A stretch of 6,636 nucleotides of DNA from Chloroflexota bacterium (lineage in GTDB: Bacteria; Chloroflexota; Dormibacteria; Dormibacterales; Dormibacteraceae), in contig VBKD01000020.1 in NCBI GenBank assembly GCA_005888075.1, forward strand, positions 1 to 6,636, written 5' to 3'. The notes under the pieces are model-generated. The model saw nothing but the letters and a program-made list of their open reading frames with translations, searched no databases and was not told the DNA's origin. This document shows, one piece after another, positions 1 to 6,293 of the stretch; within the stretch, counting starts at the first letter, position 1; each line of letters opens with the position of its first letter. A program made the translations under genes and the position numbers.

Positions 1-21
1 CTAGTACTCTATTATTGAGTA
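1..21 (+). promoter_or_regulatory. Putative leaderless promoter of the thiolase operon
   Basis: This AT-rich stretch lies directly before the thiolase ATG and contrasts with the GC-rich coding DNA. TATTAT at 10-15 fits a -10 hexamer (TANNNT). Its last base is seven nucleotides before the A of the ATG at 22, so transcription would begin at or next to the start codon. No Shine-Dalgarno sequence fits in the space. The -35 region would lie outside the window. The call rests on hexamer match and spacing only. Confidence 0.55.
5..21. promoter_or_regulatory. Candidate operator: inverted repeat TACTC-N7-GAGTA
   Basis: TACTC (5-9) and GAGTA (17-21) form a perfect 5-bp inverted repeat around the putative -10 hexamer, directly before the thiolase start. 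The 7-mer TACTCTA (5-11) and the 8-mer CTAGTACT (1-8) both recur in the ligase/MaoC intergenic region (6256-6262 and 6260-6267). A shared repressor, for example of the TetR type common in such clusters, is inferred; no regulator gene lies in the window. The left part of the site may be cut off by the window edge. Confidence 0.4.
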
Positions 22-1155
22 ATGGAGCAAGTGGTGGTGGTTGACGCGGTCAGGACACCCGTCGGCCGCCGCGACGGCGGGCTCAGCGCGGTTCATCCGG
101 CAACGCTTCTGGCCAGAGTCCTCAGCGAGCTCCTTCGGCGCACGCAGGTGGATGGGAATCAGGTCCAGCAGGTCATCACAGGCTGCGTCACCGAGGTGGG
201 GGAGCAGTCATTCAACATCGGACGCACCGCGTGGCTCAGCGCCGGCCTTTACGAACAAGTCGGGGCTACGACCGTCGACGCGCAGTGCGGCTCATCCCAG
301 CAAGCATTCACTCTCGCAGCCGGCTTGATTCGCGGCGGTCTGGCTGAGGTGGTCGTGGCGAGCGGCGTCGAGTCGATGAGCCGCATCCCGATCGGGTCCA
401 ACTACAAGAAAGAGCTCGGCTTCGGCCGGCCGGTCACCCCCGAGTACCTCGAGCGATACCGCTTTCTCAACCAGTTCCAGGCCGCCGAAGCAATCGCGGC
501 CAAGTGGGATGTGACCCGCGAGCGTGCGGACGAGTTCGGCCTGCTGTCGCAGCAGCGAGCGAAGGCCGCGTGGGCCGAAGGGCACTTTGAGGGACAGGTC
601 GTACCTGTCGAAACGGTTGCCAAGGATGAAGGCCTTCGTGAGACCAGCCTCGAGGCGCTCTCGAACCTGAAGGCTGTGGTCCCTGACGGTATCCACACCG
701 CGGGCACCGCGTCGCAGATCTCAGACGGGGCGGCCGCCGTTCTCCTCGCCAGCGAGCGGTGGGCCGTGGAGCACGGCGTCAAGCCACAAGCAGTGGTCGT
801 CGACTCGATGCTCATCGGCGTCGACCCGGTGACCATGCTCACCGGCCCGCACGAGGTCACGCCGCCGCTCTTGCGCCGAAACCACCTGGCCATGGGTGAT
901 ATCGATTTGGTCGAGATCAACGAGGCTTTCGCCTCCATCGTGCTCTCGTGGGCCGATGTGGTCGACGCCGATATGCGCCGCGTCAATCCCAATGGCGGCG
1001 CGATCGCACTCGGCCACCCTCTGGGCGCGACTGGGGCTGTCCTCATCACCAAGGCGGTTCACGAGCTGCAGCGAACGGCGGGCCGCTACGCGCTGGTCAC
1101 GATGTGCTGCGGCGGAGGACTTGGAACCGGAACTCTGCTGGAGCGTGCGAGCTGA
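22..1155 (+). CDS. Thiolase family protein (acetyl-CoA acyltransferase, FadA6-like)
   Basis: A 377-residue thiolase, near the usual 380-400 for the family. It would cleave a 3-ketoacyl-CoA with CoA to release acetyl-CoA (or a longer acyl-CoA) in the cytoplasm. The nucleophile is Cys89 in VDAQCGSSQQA. The later landmarks are HTAGTASQISDGAA (225-238), VEINEAFA (297-304), GHPLGATGA with His332, and MCCGGG with the second active cysteine at 362. QCGSSQQA and TASQISDGA are, from memory, typical of the actinobacterial FadA6 group involved in steroid C/D-ring breakdown; this is unverified. The ATG at 22 is chosen because the domain begins at once and the promoter abuts it. It heads the five-gene operon and overlaps the next start by one base (TGATG). 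An extra Cys363 follows the catalytic one where FadA6 has Glu. Substrate unknown. Confidence 0.93.
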   Translation: MEQVVVVDAVRTPVGRRDGGLSAVHPATLLARVLSELLRRTQVDGNQVQQVITGCVTEVGEQSFNIGRTAWLSAGLYEQVGATTVDAQCGSSQQAFTLAAGLIRGGLAEVVVASGVESMSRIPIGSNYKKELGFGRPVTPEYLERYRFLNQFQAAEAIAAKWDVTRERADEFGLLSQQRAKAAWAEGHFEGQVVPVETVAKDEGLRETSLEALSNLKAVVPDGIHTAGTASQISDGAAAVLLASERWAVEHGVKPQAVVVDSMLIGVDPVTMLTGPHEVTPPLLRRNHLAMGDIDLVEINEAFASIVLSWADVVDADMRRVNPNGGAIALGHPLGATGAVLITKAVHELQRTAGRYALVTMCCGGGLGTGTLLERAS

Positions 1156-1949
1156 TGAACTACGAAGACCTCCTTTATGAAGTCGACGGTCCGGTCGCGA
1201 TCGTCACCATCAACCGGCCGAGCAGGCTCAACGCGTTTCGCGCCAAGACAATCGAGGAGCTCATTCACGCGTTCAAACGGGCCTGGGCAGATGACGGAGT
1301 TCGGGCGATCGTTCTCACCGGGCAGGGCGACCGCGCGTTCTGCGTCGGCGGCGACGTCAAGCAGAGAAACGAAACGGGCGACTACGGGCCGACGTCAAAC
1401 GGCCTGTTCGAGGTCACGTATTTCCACCGGCTGATTCGGGACGTGCCAAAGCCGGTGATTGCGGCGGTCAACGGCCTCGCCATCGGGGGCGGTCACGTCC
1501 TGCACGTGCTGTGCGACCTTTCCATCGCAGCCGAGCACGCGAAGTTCGGTCAGGCCGGCCCGCGAGTGGGGTCGTTTGATGGCGGCTTCGGGTCGGCATA
1601 CCTCGCTCGAGTTGTCGGCGAGAAGCGGGCGCGCGAGATCTGGTTCCTGCTCGATCAGTACTCAGCAACAGATGCAGAGCGCTGGGGACTCGTCAACAAG
1701 GTCGTGCCTGGAGAACAGCTCCGTGAAGCCGCGGTCGAGTGGGGCCGGACCATCGCCCGCTACAGCCCGACCGCACTGCGTTTCCTGAAGCACTCCTTCA
1801 ACGCCGACACCGACCACCAGGGTGGTCTCTCGCTCCTGTCGGAAGACGGTCTCAACGTTTTTCTGCAGACCGACGAGGCCAAAGAGGGCGCCGCCGCGTT
1901 CGCAGAGAAACGCGATCCGGATTTCGCCAAGCACGCACGGACGCACTGA
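1155..1949 (+). CDS. MenB/BadI-type crotonase, probable ring-opening 2-ketocycloalkanecarboxyl-CoA hydrolase
   Basis: A 264-residue crotonase-fold enzyme. The oxyanion-hole segments are AFCVGGD (61-67) and IAIGGGH (109-114). GPRVGSFDGGFGSAYLARVVG (135-155) and REIWFL are hallmarks of the MenB/BadI branch, with the Ser140/Asp142 pair, rather than of ordinary enoyl-CoA hydratases, which use two Glu. The N-terminus (NYEDLLYE) and the tail (SPTALRFLKHSFNADTDHQGG, 204-224) resemble BadI, which hydrolytically opens the ring of 2-ketocyclohexanecarboxyl-CoA to pimeloyl-CoA. No menaquinone genes are nearby, and a BadH-like SDR follows, so ring cleavage is favoured over naphthoate synthesis. The ATG overlaps the thiolase stop by one base; GGAG lies 11 bases upstream. 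Oddity: Leu237 stands where MenB has its active-site Tyr258. Steroid-type ring hydrolases such as EchA20 are an alternative. Confidence 0.85.
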   Translation: MNYEDLLYEVDGPVAIVTINRPSRLNAFRAKTIEELIHAFKRAWADDGVRAIVLTGQGDRAFCVGGDVKQRNETGDYGPTSNGLFEVTYFHRLIRDVPKPVIAAVNGLAIGGGHVLHVLCDLSIAAEHAKFGQAGPRVGSFDGGFGSAYLARVVGEKRAREIWFLLDQYSATDAERWGLVNKVVPGEQLREAAVEWGRTIARYSPTALRFLKHSFNADTDHQGGLSLLSEDGLNVFLQTDEAKEGAAAFAEKRDPDFAKHARTH

Positions 1950-1953
1950 TCCG

Positions 1954-2712
1954 ATGAGCATCGCGATTGATCTGTCCGGCGACGTAGCCCTCGTCACCGG
2001 CGGTGGCAGCGGAATAGGAGAGGCGATCGCCACCACGCTGGCGCGAGCCGGCGCTGCCGTCGGTGTCGCAGATCTCTCTCAAGAGTCGGCAGCCCGCGTG
2101 GCGAAAGCCATCTGCGACTCGGGTGGCAAGTCGGTGCCTCTGCAGATGGATATCGCCGACCCGACCTCCGTCGAGGCAGCCATCGCGAAGCTTCACGCGG
2201 AGCTTGGGACGATCTCCATCCTCGTGAACAACGCGGCGGCCTGGGTCGTCAAAGAATTCAAAGACACCACGCCTGCAGATGTCGAGCGGGTGATTGGCGT
2301 CACCCTCGTCGGCACCATCAACGTGACGCGTGCGGCTCTGCCCGATGTGGTCGAGCGACGCGGCCGCATCATCAACACCATCTCGGATTCAGGCCGTACG
2401 GGCGAACGCTTCATGAGCGTGTATGCCGCGGCCAAGGCGGGCTTGATCGGACTGACCAAGAGCATCGCCAAAGAGGTCGGTGGTCAAGGCGTGATGGTGA
2501 ACGGCGTCTCGCCGGGCACCACCTCGACGCCCGGTGGATCGGGCTTCATTGAGGCGGCCGGCGGCGCGGAGAAGCTCGCGCGAGCCTATCCATTGGGACG
2601 TATCGGCGAACCCCAAGACATCGCCAACGCCGTCCTGTTTTTCTCGTCGCCCCTGTGCTCATGGATCACGGGCCAGGTCCTGAGCGTCAGCGGCGGATTC
2701 ACGATGGTCTGA
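1954..2712 (+). CDS. Short-chain dehydrogenase, BadH-like 2-hydroxycycloalkanecarboxyl-CoA dehydrogenase
   Basis: A 252-residue classical SDR with a Rossmann fold. TGGGSGIG (15-22) binds the dinucleotide, and Asp40 at the end of the second strand favours NAD+ over NADP+. Ser144, Tyr157 and Lys161 (YAAAK) are the catalytic residues. The C-terminus has PLGRIGEPQDIA and ITGQVLSVSGGFTM (238-251). Overall pattern, including DIADPTSVEAAIA and the C-terminal block, recalls BadH, which oxidises 2-hydroxycyclohexanecarboxyl-CoA to the 2-keto substrate of BadI; the adjacency to a BadI-like gene supports this. The ATG lies four bases past the preceding stop, implying translational coupling; there is no strong Shine-Dalgarno. 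Two departures from consensus: NNAG reads NNAA (92-95), and the tetrad Asn before LxG is Thr117. Any 3-hydroxyacyl-CoA dehydrogenase of the SDR family remains possible. Confidence 0.85.
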   Translation: MSIAIDLSGDVALVTGGGSGIGEAIATTLARAGAAVGVADLSQESAARVAKAICDSGGKSVPLQMDIADPTSVEAAIAKLHAELGTISILVNNAAAWVVKEFKDTTPADVERVIGVTLVGTINVTRAALPDVVERRGRIINTISDSGRTGERFMSVYAAAKAGLIGLTKSIAKEVGGQGVMVNGVSPGTTSTPGGSGFIEAAGGAEKLARAYPLGRIGEPQDIANAVLFFSSPLCSWITGQVLSVSGGFTMV

Positions 2713-2713
2713 G

Positions 2714-3613
2714 GTGGCAACCAGAACCGCGCCACTGAGATTCGACGGCGACGTTGCGATAGTCACCGGTGCCGGTCGCGGCTTGGGCCGCTGCCACGCC
2801 CTGGAGCTGGCTCGTCGCGGCGCGCGGGTCGTGGTCAACGACCTCGCCGGTGACACCGATCCGGCCGCGCGGGTGGTCGAGGAGATCCGGGCGGCCGGAG
2901 GCAAGGCGGTTGCCAACCACGACAACGTCGCCACCGCTGAGGGAGGCGAGCGCATCGTCCAGCAGGCGCTCGATGAGTTCGGCAGCCTTTCGATCGTGGT
3001 CAATAACGCCGGCATCCTGCGCGACAAGGCGTTTCACAACCTCACTCCCGACCTGGTGGAGCCGGTGCTCCTCGTCCACCTCACAGGTGCGTTCAACATC
3101 ACTATCCCGGCCTGGCGTCATATGCGCACCGCCGGTTACGGCAGGGTCGTCAACACGACATCGGCTTCAGGCCTCTTCGGCAACTTCGGCCAGGCGAACT
3201 ACGGCGCGGCGAAAGCCGGCCTGGTCGGGCTGACCCGCTCGCTCGCGGTTGAAGGCCGGAAAGTGGGCATTGCCGTCAACGCAATCTCGCCGATGGCGTC
3301 GACCAGGATGACGCAGGACCTCCTCGGCGAGAACGGTGAGCTGCTCGCACCCGAACAGGTCTCGCCGGTGGTCGCATACCTGAGCCACCGCGAGTGCAAG
3401 ATCAGCGGCCAGGTCTTGTCCGTGGGCGGTGGGCGCGTGTCCGCGGTGGTGACCTCGGTGACGCGAGGAATCACTGAGCCCGATCTCTCGGCTGAATGTG
3501 TGAGGGATCGACTCGACGCAATCTTCAATCTCGACGGAGCGATCGTTCCCAGGCACCTTGGCGACGAGCTGAAGATGTTCGTGGAATCGATCCGCAACAC
3601 CCGATCGAATTGA
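2714..3613 (+). CDS. SDR of the 17beta-HSD4/multifunctional-enzyme type, probable (3R)-hydroxyacyl-CoA dehydrogenase
   Basis: A 299-residue SDR of a different subgroup from its upstream neighbour. It has TGAGRGLG (18-25), Asp43 after the second strand (NAD+ preference), NNAG (97-100), Ser150, Tyr163 and Lys167 (YGAAK). VHLTGAF (121-127), with His at the usual Asn position, together with GLFGNFGQANYGAAKAGLVGL, are marks of the SDR half of peroxisomal multifunctional enzyme type 2 and its actinobacterial relatives. Those enzymes oxidise (3R)-hydroxyacyl-CoA and pair with MaoC/hydratase-2 partners, and a MaoC-like gene lies divergently in this window. It carries a tail of about 60 residues beyond the core (240-299). 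The GTG start follows the preceding stop by one base; no better start is evident. The gene's TGA overlaps the next gene's TTG. Substrate unknown. Confidence 0.85.
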   Translation: MATRTAPLRFDGDVAIVTGAGRGLGRCHALELARRGARVVVNDLAGDTDPAARVVEEIRAAGGKAVANHDNVATAEGGERIVQQALDEFGSLSIVVNNAGILRDKAFHNLTPDLVEPVLLVHLTGAFNITIPAWRHMRTAGYGRVVNTTSASGLFGNFGQANYGAAKAGLVGLTRSLAVEGRKVGIAVNAISPMASTRMTQDLLGENGELLAPEQVSPVVAYLSHRECKISGQVLSVGGGRVSAVVTSVTRGITEPDLSAECVRDRLDAIFNLDGAIVPRHLGDELKMFVESIRNTRSN

Positions 3614-4764
3614 TCTCGTTTGCCTTCACCGACGAGCAGGAAGAGTTCCGCCTAACCCTCGCGCGTTTTGCGCACGAGGAGCTCGCGCGTGGATACCGCG
3701 AGCGAGCGTCGCGGACGGACTTTCCCTGGGACGTGCACCGCGAGCTCGGCTCGATGGGAGTCCTTGGAATCGGTCTTCCCGAGCAATATGGAGGGACCGG
3801 CGTCGACGACCCGGTCTTGCTGGGACTCGCGGCCGAGACGCTGGCCTACGGAGATGTGAACGTCGCTTCCGCGCCGGTGCAGATCGGCCTCGTCGGCTCC
3901 CAGCTTGCGCTTGGATCGGAATCCGTCCGGCAGCAGTACCTCGCGCCATTGATCAAAGGTGAATGCACGGTCGCGATCGCGCTTACCGAGCCAGACTCCG
4001 GCTCTGACGCTGCCGCATTGCAAACGCTCGCCGAGCCCGCAAACGGCGGATGGCGACTGAGGGGTGAGAAGACCGCCATCTCGTGGGCGATGAACGCTGC
4101 GGCTGCGCTGGTCTATGCGCGGGCGCCGGGATCCTCGCGGTCACAAGGCGTCAGCTGCTTCGTTGTACCTCTCGACGCAAAGGGCGTGTCCCGCGCACCA
4201 ATACTTGGTATGGGATGCCTGCCACTGGGTTGGGGTTCGCTCAACTTCGACGATGTTTTCGTGTCGAAGGATTTGTTGATTGGAGAAGAGGGAAGTGGGT
4301 TCGCCAACGTGATGCACCACTTCGATTTCAGCCGGCCCGCTCTGGGCCTCCTGTGCCTGGGCGCTGCCCAAGCGAGTCTTGATGAAGCGGTGAGGTTCGC
4401 CAATCACCGCGAAGCGTTCGGGCAGCCGATAGCCAAATTCCAGGGGGTCTCATTCCCGCTTGCGGAGCACGCCACGTACATGGAGGCCGCGCGGTGGCTC
4501 TGTTACCGGGCCTTGTGGCTCCGCGCCACCGGGCAGCCACACACTGATGTCGCGTCGATGAGCAAGTGGTGGCCTCCGGTCGTCGCCAAGGACGCCATCG
4601 AGGCCGCGATGAAGATCCACGGCCATCTTGGCTACTCGGCCGAGCTCCCATTGCAGCAGCGATTGCGTGACGTCATGGCTTACCTCATCGCGGACGGGAC
4701 GGCCGAGATCCAGAAACGCGTGATCGCCCGCGAACTGATGCTTCGGGTTACGAAGGCCAGCTAG
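3610..4764 (+). CDS. Acyl-CoA dehydrogenase family protein with Asp at the catalytic-base position
   Basis: A 384-residue FAD-dependent acyl-CoA dehydrogenase, normal length for the family. It would introduce an alpha,beta double bond into an acyl-CoA and pass electrons to electron-transfer flavoprotein. Visible are the N-terminal helical domain (FTDEQEEFR, 6-14), the flavin/substrate segment LTEPDSGSDAA (126-135), a beta domain to about 230, FDFSRP (238-243), NHREAFGQPIAKFQ (265-278) and IADGTAEIQ (360-368). In medium-chain dehydrogenases this last motif is YEGT with the base Glu; here the position is Asp362. The alternative Glu site of isovaleryl-CoA dehydrogenase (helix G) is Ser241, so no substitute Glu is apparent. 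The start is taken as TTG at 3610, overlapping the upstream stop as TTGA; the frame extends farther upstream but only into another gene. Context suggests an AliB-like role on an alicyclic acyl-CoA. Confidence 0.88.
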   Translation: MISFAFTDEQEEFRLTLARFAHEELARGYRERASRTDFPWDVHRELGSMGVLGIGLPEQYGGTGVDDPVLLGLAAETLAYGDVNVASAPVQIGLVGSQLALGSESVRQQYLAPLIKGECTVAIALTEPDSGSDAAALQTLAEPANGGWRLRGEKTAISWAMNAAAALVYARAPGSSRSQGVSCFVVPLDAKGVSRAPILGMGCLPLGWGSLNFDDVFVSKDLLIGEEGSGFANVMHHFDFSRPALGLLCLGAAQASLDEAVRFANHREAFGQPIAKFQGVSFPLAEHATYMEAARWLCYRALWLRATGQPHTDVASMSKWWPPVVAKDAIEAAMKIHGHLGYSAELPLQQRLRDVMAYLIADGTAEIQKRVIARELMLRVTKAS

Positions 4765-6250
4765 CGTTCAGCTTTCGCTTGTCGACCTTGCCCGCGTCGG
4801 TCATGGGCAGCTCGTCAGTGAGAATCCACCAATCGGTGGGAACTTCGTGGTTGGGCAGCTGGGTCCGGGCGAATTCGGCAAGCATTTCGGCCGAAAGAAG
4901 CTCCGCCGGGTCGAGCTGAATGGCGGCTCCCACCCGTTCCCCCAGGTCGGGATCCGGGCGAGCCACGACGGCCACGTTGCGCACCGCCGGGTGTCGCAAC
5001 AGCGCCGACTCGACGTGGGCGCTCGCGATGTTCTCGCCGCCCCGGATGATGATGTCCTTCGAGCGGCCGGTGACATAGAGCAACCCGTCCTCGAACCGGC
5101 CGAGGTCGCCTGTGTGCACCCAACCGTCCGTATCGATGATGCCGGCATCGGCGTGGCCCCAGTAACCAAGCATCTGCCCGGGAGTGCGAACAAGGATCTC
5201 GCCGGCGCCCTCTGCGTCCGGCGAGCCGATTCGGATCTCGCTCACCGGCGTCGGTTTGCCCGATGTCCTCGGATGCTCAGCCATGAGCTCGCCCGAAGCG
5301 GAGGCGACCGTTCCACCCGTTTCGGTCATTCCATAGATCGTCGAGAGCCCGCGACCCGCGCCGGTGAACGCGAGCCGAAGCCGTGCCGTCAGCTCCGGCT
5401 GCACCGCAGCGCCGCCGAGAGAGATCGAGCGAACGCCGCTCAGGTCACGACTGGGCAGCGAGGGATGATCGAGGACGCGAGAGGCCATTGTGGGCACAGC
5501 GCCCCACACGGTCACCCGCTCACGCTCGATCACATCGAGCACCTGGCCCGCATCGAATCGGCCCTCGAGGAAGACAACCGTGTGCCCGCACAGCATCGCC
5601 AGCAGGAGGGCCTGAATGCCGCCGATGTGGAACATCGGCCCGCTCTGCAGGATCACAGCTCCGAGCTTGGCGGGGTCGAGCTGCTGCGGCAGGCGGCCGG
5701 ATACGAGCAAAAGGCTGTGTAGGTTGGCGATCACCGAGCGGTGCGCGAGGACTGCGGCTTTCGGGTCGCCCGTGGTGCCCGCGGTGAAGACGATAACCGC
5801 GGGGTCGTTCTCCTCCCCATTTACTGGGGAGGTCGGGCCGCTCGCGGCCCGGGTGGGGACGCCGGCCGGAGGGGCCGACTCAGTCCACTTGCGAATCGCA
5901 TCCACATCAACCACGTGCCGCTGGTCTTCTGGGAGCAGCTCCCGGCGTTTCTCATCCGCGATCACGATCGACGGCTGGAGCAGGTTGATCGCGTGCTCGG
6001 TCTCGCGCCGGCTCCACCATCCGTTGCCCAGGGCCAGGAGCGCTCCGGCGCGAATCCACGCCTCGAACACTTTGCCAAATGTGAGCCGGCGACTGCCCTG
6101 GACGAGATGGACACGGTCACGCCAGCGCTCGGCGTCCTCGATGAATTCGGACACGTGATGGCGCCGAGGCGAGTACTGAAGGAACGGGATCGGCCCGTCG
6201 CCCCGCCTTACCTCGGTTCCCCACGCGAAGGTCTGCGCCCGCACATCCAA
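4748..6250 (-). CDS. Class I adenylate-forming acyl-CoA ligase with apparent internal deletion
   Basis: An ANL-superfamily acid:CoA ligase (500 residues from TTG) that would activate a carboxylic acid through an acyl-AMP. Core motifs are in order: TAGTTGDPKA (156-165, phosphate loop), YGMTETGG (306-313), DGWVHTGDLG (375-384), GRSKDIIIRGGENI hinge (395-408) and TDAGKVDK with catalytic Lys488. Two abnormal features stand out. First, LTFGKVFEA (56-64) runs straight into WIRAGALLALGNGWW (65-79), so about 35-40 residues that normally lie between, including the near-universal GDRV strand, are missing. Second, the linker at 126-147 is encoded by a GC-rich double palindrome. The enzyme may therefore be impaired, although the frame is open throughout. 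The start is TTG at 6250 or GTG at 6244; both sit just downstream of a -10-like hexamer. It converges on the dehydrogenase gene with a 17-bp overlap. Role inferred: AliA-like pathway entry. Confidence 0.85.
   Translation of the reverse strand: MDVRAQTFAWGTEVRRGDGPIPFLQYSPRRHHVSEFIEDAERWRDRVHLVQGSRRLTFGKVFEAWIRAGALLALGNGWWSRRETEHAINLLQPSIVIADEKRRELLPEDQRHVVDVDAIRKWTESAPPAGVPTRAASGPTSPVNGEENDPAVIVFTAGTTGDPKAAVLAHRSVIANLHSLLLVSGRLPQQLDPAKLGAVILQSGPMFHIGGIQALLLAMLCGHTVVFLEGRFDAGQVLDVIERERVTVWGAVPTMASRVLDHPSLPSRDLSGVRSISLGGAAVQPELTARLRLAFTGAGRGLSTIYGMTETGGTVASASGELMAEHPRTSGKPTPVSEIRIGSPDAEGAGEILVRTPGQMLGYWGHADAGIIDTDGWVHTGDLGRFEDGLLYVTGRSKDIIIRGGENIASAHVESALLRHPAVRNVAVVARPDPDLGERVGAAIQLDPAELLSAEMLAEFARTQLPNHEVPTDWWILTDELPMTDAGKVDKRKLNASWPS
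5812..5851. repeat. Tandem-hairpin palindromic element (REP/RPE-like) inside the ligase gene
   Basis: CCTCCCCA (5812-5819) pairs perfectly with TGGGGAGG (5825-5832) across a 5-base loop. One base later, CGGGCCG (5834-5840) pairs with CGGCCCG (5845-5851) across a CTCG tetraloop. A G-rich flank with the palindrome CCGGCCGG (5862-5869) follows. On the minus strand it encodes part of a Pro/Ala/Gly-rich linker between the adenylation core's early part and the phosphate loop. Two adjacent strong hairpins in coding DNA are unlikely to arise from codon use alone. They resemble dispersed extragenic palindromes or the in-frame palindromic elements known from Rickettsia. Other genomic copies cannot be checked from this window. 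Confidence 0.45.
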
Positions 6251-6262
6251 AATAATACTCTA
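6251..6262 (-). promoter_or_regulatory. Putative -10 region of the ligase promoter (minus strand)
   Basis: Read on the minus strand, TAGAGT (6262-6257) ends seven bases before the TTG at 6250. The overlapping TATTAT (6257-6252) ends eight bases before the in-frame GTG at 6244. Either choice gives an almost leaderless mRNA. GTG is the more usual leaderless start, while TTG matches the spacing of the other two promoters. No convincing -35 hexamer is seen. Confidence 0.5.
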
Positions 6263-6290
6263 GTACTAGACAATTGTGTGCTAGAGTATT
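6254..6290. promoter_or_regulatory. Candidate operator: perfect 10-bp inverted repeat between divergent genes
   Basis: AATACTCTAG (6254-6263) and CTAGAGTATT (6281-6290) are perfect reverse complements separated by 17 bases. Each arm contains the -10-like hexamer of one of the two divergent promoters, so a dimeric repressor bound here would block both. The arms share TACTC/GAGTA with the inverted repeat before the thiolase operon. The regulator family is unknown; the sequence does not look like the KstR or KstR2 motifs as I recall them. Confidence 0.55.
6259..6270. promoter_or_regulatory. Nested perfect 12-bp palindrome TCTAGTACTAGA
   Basis: TCTAGTACTAGA is its own reverse complement and overlaps the left arm of the larger inverted repeat. 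Its CTAGTACT part recurs at positions 1-8 of the window. It may be a second regulator site, or the true core site, with the larger repeat formed from two related half-sites. Confidence 0.35.
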
Positions 6291-6293
6291 GGG
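6282..6293 (+). promoter_or_regulatory. Putative -10 region of the MaoC-like gene promoter
   Basis: TAGAGT at 6282-6287 matches TANNNT, and its last base is seven nucleotides before the GTG at 6294. This is the same spacing as at the thiolase and at the ligase TTG. It implies a leaderless transcript. No recognisable -35 hexamer lies 16-18 bases upstream, where the left palindrome arm sits. Confidence 0.5.

Noticed and set aside
402..1052. Long open frames on the minus strand inside the thiolase gene
   Set aside because: They lie opposite a thiolase with all catalytic motifs, have Arg/Ser-rich low-similarity translations and no promoter; they are a by-product of high GC content.
1155..1949. 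Genuine MenB (naphthoyl-CoA synthase of menaquinone synthesis)
   Set aside because: The VGSFDGG motif fits, but no other men genes are present, the ends look more like BadI, and the MenB Tyr258 position is Leu.
3496..3609. N-terminal extension of the acyl-CoA dehydrogenase upstream of TTG 3610
   Set aside because: It overlaps the end of the SDR gene in another frame, has no family resemblance, and the TTG start gives normal family length with a TTGA coupling overlap.
4847..5722. A 291-codon plus-strand open frame opposite the ligase
   Set aside because: The minus-strand frame has five ordered ANL motifs, while this translation shows no recognisable domain.
5812..5851. Rho-independent terminator
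   Set aside because: The hairpins are inside the ligase coding frame and no T-run follows on either strand.
6271..6276. CAATTG palindrome in the intergenic region as an independent operator
   Set aside because: Six-base palindromes are expected by chance, and it has no repeat near the thiolase promoter.
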